From contig JAUCNG010394590.1 of the NCBI GenBank assembly GCA_032353305.1, positions 1 through 10,747 on the forward strand: a stretch of 10,747 nucleotides of DNA, read 5' to 3'. The notes beneath the pieces are model-generated. The model saw only the letters and a list, made by a program, of their open reading frames with translations, had not been told where the DNA came from and searched no databases. Of the stretch, positions 1 through 7,321 are shown one piece after another (the stretch's first letter is position 1; each line of letters begins with the position of its first letter). Made by a program: the position numbers and the translations under genes. This stretch comes from Cephalothrix spiralis (lineage: Eukaryota > Nemertea > Palaeonemertea > Archinemertea > Cephalotrichidae).

Positions 1-120
1 AATTACTACATGTAGTTAACATTTTACCAGGTTATTCATTTATATATAATAGATAACTCGAACATTAAAAAACACTTGACAGTTAGCAAGCGATAATGGA
101 ACTATCACAAAATGTACATG

Positions 121-129
121 TATATAAAA
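121..129 (+). promoter_or_regulatory. TATA box of the ankyrin-kinase gene
   Basis: TATATAAAA lies about 120 bases upstream of the first ankyrin ATG. A start of transcription about 25-35 bases downstream, near the CAGT at 154-157, would leave a leader of roughly 95 bases. The surroundings are AT-rich and hold other TATA-like strings (for example near 41-50), so the motif alone is modest evidence. Its distance from the open frame is what supports it. Confidence 0.45.
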
Positions 130-179
130 CGTCTAGGATAACTCTAAGAAACACAGTACAACATTTTTAACGGATAGAC

Positions 180-232
180 ATGTGTACGGAATATTGAATG
201 TAGATAAGTACAATCTTCTAATGATAATTTAG
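180..232 (+). promoter_or_regulatory. Cluster of three tiny upstream ORFs in the leader
   Basis: The predicted leader contains three ATGs before the coding start, each closed at once: ATG at 180 with TGA at 195-197 (five codons), ATG at 198 directly followed by TAG (a start-stop element), and ATG at 221 with TAG at 230-232 (three codons). All end before 251. If transcription starts near 150-160 all three are in the mRNA and would be expected to lower translation from the main start. The ORFs are seen directly; the regulatory role is inference. Confidence 0.4.
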
Positions 233-250
233 CTCGGTTTCACTTTTCAA

Positions 251-1364
251 ATGGATCCTTTTGAAGGCCGTCCAGGCGAAAAGGAACTTTTTCGTGCCAT
301 TGTTAACAAATCACTAGGAACTGTTAAAAGACTAATAAATGCAAAAGAAGTTAACATTAATGCTAAAAACTGTATGGGACGCACTCCCTTACATTTAGCG
401 AGCGAAATTTCTTCGGACAAAATAATGCATGCTATACTCAAAGCTGGTGCAAACATCGATGAAAAATGTAACCTTGGAAGTACTCCGTTAATCCTTGCCT
501 CGTTCAGTGGTAACAATAATACTGTAGAGCGATTGATTAATGAAGGTGCTGATGTAAATATACGCGATAATAATGGTCATGGAGCGTTGCATGTAACATC
601 AGAAAGTGGACATTTAGAGATTGCAAAGAAGCTCATCAACGCTCAAGTCAATGTTAACGCGGAGGATAATGAAGGATTCACTGCGTTACATTTAGCGTCG
701 TTAAACGGACACAATGATTTAGTTAAGTTATTACTAAGTAATTGTGCTAATGTACGCCAAAGATCTAATAAAAAAAATACCACTGCATTGAGAATTGCAT
801 CAGAATATGGACATTTAGATGTTGTTAAAGAACTTATCCTCGCTAAAGCTAATGTGAACAGTGAGGATAGTAAAGGATGTACAGCATTGTATATTGCATC
901 CCAAAATAGACATTTAGATGTTGTCAGAGAACTCATCCTCGCTAAAGCTAATGTGAACAGTGAGATTAGTAAAGGATGGACTGCATTGAGAATTGCATCA
1001 AAATATGGACATTTAGATGTTGTTAAAGAACTTATCCTCGCTAAAGCTAATGTGAACAGTGAGGATAGTGAAGGATGTACTGCATTGTATATTGCATCCC
1101 AAAATGGACATTTAGATGTTGTCAGAGAACTTATCCTCGCTAAAGCTAATGTGAACAGTGAGGATAGTGAAGGATCATGTACTGCATTGTATATTGCATC
1201 CCAAAATGGACATTTAGATCTTGTCAAAGAATTCATCCTCGCTAAAGCTAATGTAAATAGTAAAGATAGCAAAGGATGGACTGCATTGCGATTTGCATCA
1301 GGTAATGGACATTTAGATGTTGTCAAAGAACTCATTAAAGCCAAGGCAGAGATAAATGATAAGA
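251..1364 (+). CDS. Ankyrin-repeat/kinase protein, exon 1 (ankyrin part)
   Basis: This exon encodes residues 1-371 of a predicted 860-residue protein. After a short N-terminal cap it is almost wholly ankyrin repeats, about eleven units of 33 residues with the usual TALxxAS..GHLDVVxxLI pattern; a twelfth crosses the splice junction. Ankyrin repeats are protein-binding solenoids, so this half probably recruits a partner or substrate for the kinase half. There is no signal peptide or membrane segment, suggesting an intracellular protein. The ATG at 251 is the first in this frame and has G at +4 but a weak C at -3. Read without splicing, the frame continues to TAA at 1409-1411 and ends in 15 residues (372-386) that no longer fit an ankyrin repeat, which is why I place a donor at 1365. 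The ankyrin call is secure; the exact exon end is inferred. Confidence 0.85.
772..1364 (+). repeat. Near-identical 99-bp tandem ankyrin units in A-B-A-B-B-A order
   Basis: Ankyrin repeats 6-11 begin their TAL motif at 782, 881, 980, 1079, 1181 and 1280, a strict 99-bp period except for one 102-bp step caused by an extra TCA (Ser) codon near 1176. Two DNA types alternate. Type A reads TALRIAS..YGHLDVVKEL (782 and 980, with 1280 a diverged copy); type B reads TALYIASQN.HLDVVREL (881 and 1079, with 1181 a copy). Long stretches, including the segment encoding ILAKANVNSE, are identical in most units. Earlier repeats (251-771) are much more divergent. This suggests a recent duplication of a 198-bp two-repeat unit, or gene conversion. 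Confidence 0.9.
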
Positions 1365-1435
1365 GTTTTATTATTGCTACCATACAAATGTTGTTGAATT
1401 TTTTCTCCTAAATTACTTACAAATCTTCAATCCAG
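1365..1435 (+). other. Predicted 71-nt GT-AG intron joining ankyrin and kinase frames
   Basis: The intron begins GTTTTA and ends TCCAG after a T-rich stretch (1399-1407) and branch-like CTAAAT/CTTAC strings. Removing it joins codon base A1364 to GT at 1436-1437 and moves the frame from the ankyrin ORF to the kinase ORF. The spliced product INDKSGGILQGLEISSINGH lines up without a gap with the previous repeat, VNSKDSKGWTALRFASGNGH. The donor is weak compared with GTAAGT. A second in-frame acceptor AG lies 15 bases on, at 1449-1450. The alternative reading is a frameshift in a decaying gene or an assembly error. Confidence 0.65.
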
Positions 1436-2904
1436 GTGGAATTCTTCAAGGTCTAGAAATTTCATCCATAAACGGTCATTATACAATTGTTTTAATGATT
1501 CTTGAATACTATCCGATATTCATATACGATTCGATAAAATATTGTGTTGTAGGTGCCCAATGCAAAATGTTAGAACAATTAATGACAATTGCTGTAAAAA
1601 ATGTAATTCCAATCAAAGAAGATGGAGTTGTAAAAAGGATAGGCTACGATAATAGCGATCTCAATCCAAAGAATTATATTAAAAGATTGCAACTTTGTAA
1701 AATATTAGTTCAAACGTTTAAAGATGATATAAATAATGAACTGTATACCATTTTATGTAGTGAAATTGATGACCTTTTTACAAAATCTGAAACAGCCTTA
1801 CCACATTTCGAAAAGCTTAGTATTATGCAAAGTAATATTGAATTAGCTGGATCAGCAAAATACGTTATCAAAAATCATTTTATAAGGTTTATGTACGAAT
1901 TTACTGTAAATATTTTATCTAGTGACTATACATTAGAATGGACAATAAACATTGATCCAAAAAAAGATACAGCAATCGGAAAAGGTGCATTCGGACAGGT
2001 TTACAAGTACACAGTTGATGAAAGAGATATCGCAGTTAAAGTGTGTCAACTTGATGATAACAAGATTCGTTTAACGAAAGATTACAATGACGAGGCGATC
2101 AAAATGAGACAATGTGTCCAACGAAACATTGTGCAATTCCATGGCTTCAGACTTAGTGAAATTAAGGGAACAAACTGTCTTCTTATTTTAATGGAATTGT
2201 GCCAAGAAGATCTTTATAACCATTTTATAAAAGAAGTGAACAGTGATAGAAACCCAGGGAAATTAGCACCAGGAACCCAAGAGTTCAGGTCAAGTCTCCA
2301 TCATTTTCTGACAATTAACTCACAGTTATATAACGGTTTAGCATATCTGCATAAACAATCCTTAATTCATAAGGATCTGAAACTGAAAAATATCATGCTG
2401 TCATTGAATGGCATTGTGAAAATAACTGACTTTGGATTATCTGATATTATAGAAGGTGATGAAGAAGTAACACATCGTTTCAAAGGATCACCTTTGTATA
2501 GTGCACCAGAAGTCAAATGTGGGCTGAGCAAGTTAATATACTCAGCGAAAAGTGATGTTTATACCACTGGAATTATGATGCTAGAGATGTACTTTAGAAT
2601 TATATTCCAATTGGAGGATGTTGCAAACTATTTTAGGGACCATAATGCACCACAAAAGTTAACTGAAATGGTTTCTCGTGTGTGTGCACATCATGCATCA
2701 GATCGGCCAACTGCAGAAGAGTGTTTTTCATTGATTGACTCCATGTCATCAGACCTCCTAATGGAAGATAATAGTCTTCCAAACATTGCTCCACTACTGT
2801 CAGAAATGGACACAGGAATTATGAACGCATCGTGTAAATCTTCAACCGATTACGCTACATTATCAAAATTATCTGCAGGCTATATTCCAAAGGGAAGCTT
2901 ATAG
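1436..2904 (+). CDS. Ankyrin-repeat/kinase protein, exon 2 (TKL-like kinase part)
   Basis: This exon encodes residues 372-860: the last regular ankyrin repeat, one degenerate repeat (about 392-412), a helical linker of about 130 residues I do not recognise, the kinase domain (about 546-808) and a short Ser-rich tail. Kinase motifs are complete: glycine loop G553-K-G-A-F-G558, ATP-anchoring K573, helix-C candidate E591, catalytic loop H683-K-D685-L-K-L-K-N690, D703-F-G705, A728-P-E730, D745 of helix F and R795-P. Catalysis of ATP-dependent Ser/Thr (possibly Tyr) phosphorylation is therefore expected. The loop is HKD rather than HRD, a mild change often seen in active kinases. The C-lobe is slightly compact before R795. 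The domain resembles the tyrosine-kinase-like group (IRAK/RIPK/MLK style), but I cannot assign a family. The frame is open from 1363, and the first ATG inside it is 1495, so a kinase-only product would start there. Stop TAG is at 2902-2904. Confidence 0.85.
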
Positions 2905-3578
2905 CGTTTGAAACTCTTTTATTAATTTTATCATTCTTTAAACATTAGTTTATAATTCGACAGTTGTGTTTAAAGAATAATGCTAGAAATGGGCCTAGAT
3001 CGTGATCGATTGTTATTGTAATTTTTATTAGTTATGTTTGACATACATGATATCAGTTGATACATAATTTGTACATAATACTTGGTATAAAACATGGTTT
3101 TGGGACGTCTTCTTCTTGTTCTTTCTCTTTCTTCATCCATGCAACCAATCAGTTTCAAGACAATGCTGGTGCCCATTTGTCAACAAATGAGATAGGTCCG
3201 TTAGATAGAGATATAGCCGACCAATCGTCCATAGGTTTCCCCACTTAATGAATATTATATCGAAACTATCTTTTCCGCAAGAGAGTACTTAGTTAATATT
3301 TTGATCGGCGTTTTGTAAATGATTCACATATAATTGCCTAGCAAAACTTAGAAAGCAATTTTAAGACTGTTCCCTATCTTATGGACCTATTTCCTTTGAA
3401 ACTTCAGTTGTAACGGAGATGATCATGATACTTGTTGATTGACCATGAATTTCATATGAGAATTTTTTTGACACTGTTCATGATAATTTGAACATCATTG
3501 ATAGAAAAATAGATCAATTATGTGACGTCATTGAAAGATACTCGACGTAAAAAGCGAAACATTTACGGAAATTCAAAA
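2905..3578. other. 3' flank of the ankyrin-kinase gene; no clear gene
   Basis: This AT-rich stretch follows the kinase stop codon. I find no AATAAA in the first 350 bases; AATAAT at 2976-2981 is the nearest polyadenylation-like hexamer. A possible exon lies at 3153-3248 and is listed separately. The rest shows only short frames and nothing recognisable. Confidence 0.5.
3153..3248 (+). CDS. Candidate orphan terminal exon (31 codons plus stop)
   Basis: A long pyrimidine-rich tract (about 3110-3137) leads to CAATCAG ending at 3152. From 3153 a frame of 31 codons runs to TAA at 3246-3248, beginning FQDNAGAHL and ending SSIGFPT. Its base composition is less AT-rich than the flanks, as expected for coding sequence. 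It would need a phase-0 donor upstream. I see no GT codon giving one near the end of the kinase frame, so it does not join simply to that gene. It could be an alternative last exon, a relic, or chance. It matches no family I know. Confidence 0.25.
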   Translation, partial: FQDNAGAHLSTNEIGPLDRDIADQSSIGFPT

Positions 3579-3673
3579 ATAGCGATGCTTAGCGCTAGCG
3601 CAAGGACCGCTTAAAGCGTTGCTTAGCATCACATTATCATTACGATCGCTATCTGTCGCTACGATATCGCTAT
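3579..3673. repeat. Hairpin-rich cluster upstream of the coiled-coil gene
   Basis: ATAGCGAT at 3579-3586 is present inverted as ATCGCTAT at 3645-3652 and again at 3666-3673. Overlapping it, GATGCTTAGC (3584-3593) pairs with GCTTAGCATC (3621-3630) with one mismatch. The cluster is GC-richer than its surroundings and lies 150-250 bases upstream of the proposed first exon of gene 2. It may be a remnant of a small inverted-repeat transposon; a regulatory role is possible but not shown. Confidence 0.4.
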
Positions 3674-3828
3674 GTACCGTTCATTAGGGGCGGGTATTTT
3701 AATATTTACTAGCAAAAATCTGCTTGGAAATGGAACTTCTGAGTAAAAAACAGAAAAAACTTAAGAATGGTTTATTTTTGCTTTTTTTAAACCTATACTT
3801 TTACACACTGTACAAAAGGAACTGCGCA

Positions 3829-3873
3829 ATGGAACACCATGTACCGCCAACCGGGGACTTCGTGCTGAAGGAG
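3829..3873 (+). CDS. Short coiled-coil protein, proposed exon 1
   Basis: Fifteen codons, MEHHVPPTGDFVLKE, start at an ATG with a good context (G at -3, G at +4) and end in GAG followed by a GTTTGT donor. The intron so opened (3874-4142) is phase 0, matching the only open frame of the next exon. With this exon the four exons make a complete 126-residue protein (45+135+24+177 bases, stop included). The frame is also open upstream, to an ATG at 3730, and an acceptor-like tract ends in AAAAG at 3818. So this could instead be an internal exon (3819-3873) of a longer gene, or the start could lie at 3730. I do not recognise the protein. Confidence 0.45.
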
Positions 3874-4142
3874 GTTTGTAGATTGGGGTTATCCACAGAT
3901 TTGTAGCGCTGCACTGTGCTAAGCGCGCGCTAATTTTGCATCCCCCCTAGTGTTTTTCATTGACAGGGGCATAAAACACGTCTAATGTATATGTTCATTA
4001 GATATATAAATCCTACAATTATGGCCTTATGAAACTCGGTCACTAATCCCATCGAGAGAATCTATCTAATTCAACAAGGAAAAATTGTGTTTATATTATT
4101 CAGTATGTTCATTGTTCAAGTATTACTTTTTGTCATTTTCAG
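3874..4142 (+). other. Intron 1 of the coiled-coil gene
   Basis: This phase-0 intron of 269 bases runs from GTTTGT to TTTTCAG. Near its 5' end TAGCGC (3904-3909) and GCGCTA (3927-3932) form a short GC-rich inverted repeat. No other feature is visible. Confidence 0.45.
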
Positions 4143-4277
4143 GATTATATAGCAGACCTTAAAGACAGGATCACCAATTTAACTCGAGAGAACACCAACC
4201 GTCTTCAACAATTAGATATGCTTTTAGGTGAACGCCACACGCTGGAGGATGAGTTAGACTCCAGACAGAAGAGCTTG
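4143..4277 (+). CDS. Short coiled-coil protein, exon 2
   Basis: An exon of 135 bases is bounded by a textbook acceptor (TTTTCAG) and donor (GTACGT). Only one frame is open; the other two hit stops within 18 bases. It encodes 45 residues starting DYIADLKDRITNLTRENTNR, rich in Leu, Glu, Arg and Gln with hydrophobic residues at 3-4 spacing, so it should form a parallel coiled coil. There are no Cys and no catalytic motif; a structural or adaptor role is the natural reading. Both ends are phase 0. The style recalls coiled-coil proteins of cilia and centrosomes, but this is an impression, not a family match. Confidence 0.72.
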
Positions 4278-4480
4278 GTACGTATTTTATTTGAAATCGT
4301 TATATCAATAGTACCGGTATGTAGTTTATGTATTGAGATTAGGTTTAATTTATCCTAATAAGTATATTTTTTACTGATTTGTACGTAGTTCGCTTCTAGA
4401 ATACAAAAATATGAGCACCCTGTGCCTAATTAGCAGTATTTTGTTAAATCAGCTTGACCTATATTTCTGACAAATATAGA

Positions 4481-4861
4481 AACCGTATTCACAAAAAATA
4501 CCAGCGGGACCTTTACGAGATATGCGCATGCTCAGTCAGTTCTTCAGTCTGCACATGCGCTGATAAAAAATAACTGCGAAATCTGTTACACTAGGGTTTC
4601 ATATTTCCTATTATGTGTTGGTTATACTTTTATATAGCCTAAACCATACTCCAGATATTCGAGTTCAATTAAATTTGTAAGTAGAATTGTGATTTGTTAC
4701 TTTTTAGACGCCAAACACTGTTGGATTTTGGCTATATATTAAATATACTTCCGACAGATAGAAATATCTACTGAAATTCACTGTTGTTTTAGTAATCTTG
4801 CATGCAGACCGAAAATCGCAAACTGTCCAGGGTCCAGTTAATTTTGTTGTTGAATACGGTT
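4481..4861. mobile_element. MITE-like element with 11-bp terminal inverted repeats
   Basis: AACCGTATTCA at 4481-4491 is repeated in perfect inversion as TGAATACGGTT at 4851-4861, about 381 bases apart within intron 2. Just inside the left end, GCGCATG (4524-4530) pairs with CATGCGC (4554-4560) as a hairpin. There is no coding capacity. The size and end structure suit a non-autonomous DNA transposon. No target-site duplication is evident, so the superfamily cannot be given. Confidence 0.4.
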
Positions 4862-5031
4862 CTGAATAATTGAGTTCCTCTAGTTTTGAGAAATATAGGT
4901 CTCAGTGCTAAGTCAATGTTAAGCCGTCCATAAATTTATATACGCTTAACAAATTTTCGAAAACACATCCTGATTTTTTACATAGATTATACGGCATGCA
5001 GAAAATGTTTGAAAATCATATATGCATAATG

Positions 5032-5106
5032 TATGATCATAATACGACACTTGCGGTTTATCTATAGGACCTTTAGATAAACTTCCTTCAAGTGTCATAT
5101 GATCAT
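5032..5106. repeat. Long imperfect hairpin in intron 2
   Basis: TATGATCATA occurs at both ends (5032-5041 and 5097-5106) and is itself a palindrome. Inside it GACACTTG (5046-5053) pairs with CAAGTGTC (5089-5096), and GTTTATCTA (5056-5064) pairs with TAGATAAAC (5074-5082), leaving a 9-base loop. Most of the 75 bases therefore fold into one stem. A run of T follows at 5109. It could be a very short MITE or an extruding hairpin. Confidence 0.6.
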
Positions 5107-5331
5107 ATTTTTTTTATCTTGGAGATAGTTTAAGTATTGCACATTACAGACCATTAATAGTGTAGATATATTCATTTCGAGGTCAATGCTAGGCTGAGTT
5201 TTGCTAGCTGTATTTCAGTGCATGAAAACTGTATTTTTTATATATTTTTCGATGTATTTTTTGTATTTGCATGATTTTGTATTTTTTTTCCTTATTTGAA
5301 TTTCGTTTTATTAATTGGTTATTATTTACAG

Positions 5332-5355
5332 CCTGAGGGTGACCGTTCAAAAACT
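5332..5355 (+). CDS. Short coiled-coil protein, 24-nt microexon
   Basis: TTTACAG is followed by 24 bases encoding PEGDRSKT and then the donor GTAAGA. Both junctions are phase 0, so the exon can be included or skipped without disturbing the frame between exons 2 and 4. It would insert a short charged hinge between the first coiled coil and the C-terminal helix. Acceptor and donor are good, but a 24-base exon is easily a chance pairing, and transcripts would be needed to prove it. Confidence 0.5.
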
Positions 5356-5618
5356 GTAAGAATTTTGATTATCACTCACATTTTTAACATGAGCCACAAA
5401 GAGACATTCCACATTTATTCCTGTTTTACATTTATTAAAGCAATTCTATTACAAAATACAAATATGCAGAGTCATTGAAAATATTTTAATACTTCTACGT
5501 CTTCTATGCTGGGTGGGCGGTACGTTTCGCATCTTTGTTCCTCTTTAAAAGTTTCAGCAATAATTAGAATTTAAGCATCTATTTTGCTACTCTGCTAAAG
5601 ATAGAGTAGATGTATATG

Positions 5619-5862
5619 CAGCGGTGGCTGGGGGGCAAATTTAAAGGGCTTATGAAATTAAATTGTCTAGATCTATCAATAATCAGAACTTTTAAGCCAT
5701 ACATCGCTTCGAAATAACGTCAATATTGACATTATAATTGCTAAAATACCGTTAGCTTCCGGGGCCTCCGCCCACTATAACCCCGAGGGCTCTGCAGGCC
5801 TCTTGATCCCACGCTTTTTGCTTGCCCCCTCCCAAATCGCGAAAAACGTTCCGCCACCACTG
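5619..5862. mobile_element. MITE candidate with CAGYGGTGGC ends
   Basis: CAGCGGTGGC at 5619-5628 is matched in inversion by GCCACCACTG at 5853-5862, with one difference (CAGYGGTGGC). Next to each end lies a G-rich (5629-5634) or C-rich (5825-5833) tract associated with TTGCC/GGCAA. The element would be about 244 bases. Ends of the type CAGTGGCGG are common in animal hAT-like non-autonomous elements, which is the basis of the call. No 8-bp target duplication is visible, and the GC-rich sequence continues past the right end (to about 6055), so the borders are uncertain. Confidence 0.35.
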
Positions 5863-6390
5863 TTTACTTTAGCTTTTAAAGAACCATTTAAAATGGGTTT
5901 TAGTAGGAAAAATACAAAAATGGGTGGGCTAGTCAAAAATGGGGTGGGTGGACATTTTGCGACACAAAGTATACTGACGCCTACAGAGCGTCTATATATG
6001 ACGGGCCGGGTAGAGAACGTAATTTGCGGAGAGTAAATCGGAATGGTGGGTGGGGTATAATAAAAATAACCACTACTGAAATACATCCAATATTTAAGTT
6101 TAATTTAAGTTTTAAATTTTAAAACCTATTTCATTTGAATACCAAACGTCGTTTAATATAACATTATAAACACTCTTTCAAATAGTCGATCAAACTAAAA
6201 AATGAAAATGTAAGTAAACAGAGCCAATAAAAAGATCACCATTAAAAAACAGAGATGATTATTACACTAAAAACACAAATTGTGAATGTTTTATTCTATA
6301 GTAGATTATTTGTGTATTATTCTACCATTTTAAAGTAGTCGCGAAACTTCGTCTTGAAAATCACCAATTGTTTTTTAAAGTCACCTTATC
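5863..6390. other. Intron 3 segment with no clear feature
   Basis: The first part, to about 6055, contains repeated TGGGTGGG/GGGGTGGGTGG strings (5921, 5940, 6044) and looks like old repeat sequence. The remainder is AT-rich. Short open frames on both strands here (for example 5803-6036) have no recognisable protein features. Confidence 0.4.
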
Positions 6391-6661
6391 AAGAGGGCAT
6401 AGAAAGAGGGTACAACAAAATTTTGCCTCTTAGGTGCCTATACTTGACGATTTTTTAAATAACCTTCTAATCTACCTAAAACCGATATGAGGGTATCAGG
6501 AGCCGCAAAAAGACCCACAGTTTCTTACAAGAAAACTGAATTCAAATATTTCTATGCCTAATCTTCATTAGAAAATTTGAAATTTCGACCTAATTTCAAG
6601 ACGGATCTGCATTCTCTCAAGATTTAGAATTTCAATGTCTCGGCGATGATTTGGATAGAAA

Positions 6662-6832
6662 GTATGGCTTATAGCACATCAAAATGATGGTAATAATGAG
6701 CGCAGTCGATTTGGCGCAACCCAGCGAACATTAAATGTCTTCAAAATCTGGCCGCTAGGTTGTGAAAAATTCCCGTTACCTAAATCGACTACGCTAATCA
6801 TTACCTTCATTTTGATTTTCTATAAGCCATAC
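6662..6832. mobile_element. Nested MITE-like inverted repeat
   Basis: The 53 bases 6662-6714, beginning GTATGGCTTATAG, are repeated in inversion at 6779-6832 with about ten differences. A 64-base loop separates them. The right arm of the surrounding foldback lacks this segment, so it looks like a later insertion into the left arm. There is no coding capacity. The exact insertion point and target duplication cannot be fixed by eye. Confidence 0.65.
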
Positions 6833-6861
6833 CAATAATGCACCTATCAATGAATTTCCCC

Positions 6862-7321
6862 GGGGGGGGGGGGGCGGGAAGTGTCGGGTTTGCGCCGGCA
6901 GCAAACGAGCGCAAACCCCGGGGTGGGAATATATCAAAAAGTGCAAATGTGTGCAAATCCCCGCATATAGGAGTGGGAAAATTGAGCGCAATCCGACCCA
7001 TATGGGTGGGAATTCGACAATTTTATTGAATAAAGCATCATATTTGACATGATCTAATATAAATGTCAATATATCTCGAGGGAAAAATCACTCCTAAGAT
7101 AATTAATTCACAATCTAAATTAGTTTAATGATAAAAGTTAAAATTTTCAAAAGTTGGCGCAAATATACCGTAAATTGGCGTACCCCCACACCTGCGGGAT
7201 ATTTGAAATCCAAAAAATGCGCAAACCCCAGGGGTGGGGAAGAATTTAAAAGCGTATTCCCCGCATATTCCCCGCCTAAATCGGCGCAAACCCGGCACTC
7301 CCCCGCCCCTCAGCTCCGGGG
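6862..7321. repeat. GC-rich core with G-run and recurring GCGCAAAYCCC motifs
   Basis: A run of 13 G (6862-6874) opens the core. Variants of GCGCAAAYCCC followed by GGGTGGGRA recur at about 6909, 6951, 6984 and 7218, and GGCGCAAACCC recurs near the right end (7283) and inverted near the left end (6885). The composition contrasts sharply with the AT-rich flanks. This looks like degenerate short tandem repeats inside the foldback. The stretch 7020-7150 between them is ordinary AT-rich sequence. Confidence 0.5.

Noticed and set aside
247-516. An 89-codon minus-strand frame
   Set aside because: It is a shadow of the ankyrin coding sequence, with no independent features.
1363-1370. Programmed -1 ribosomal frameshift between the ankyrin and kinase frames
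   Set aside because: The overlap holds AGTTTTA but no canonical X-XXY-YYZ heptamer. A frameshift here would also insert residues that fit the ankyrin spacing less well than splicing does.
643-1383. A 246-codon open frame on the minus strand
   Set aside because: It lies entirely opposite the ankyrin repeats. Its regular repeated protein pattern is the antisense shadow of the 99-bp coding repeats, and the plus-strand frame has clear ankyrin motifs.
6794-7069. Overlapping frames on both strands of the GC-rich foldback core
   Set aside because: They arise from stop-poor G/C-rich repeat sequence and encode low-complexity Pro/Gly-rich strings.
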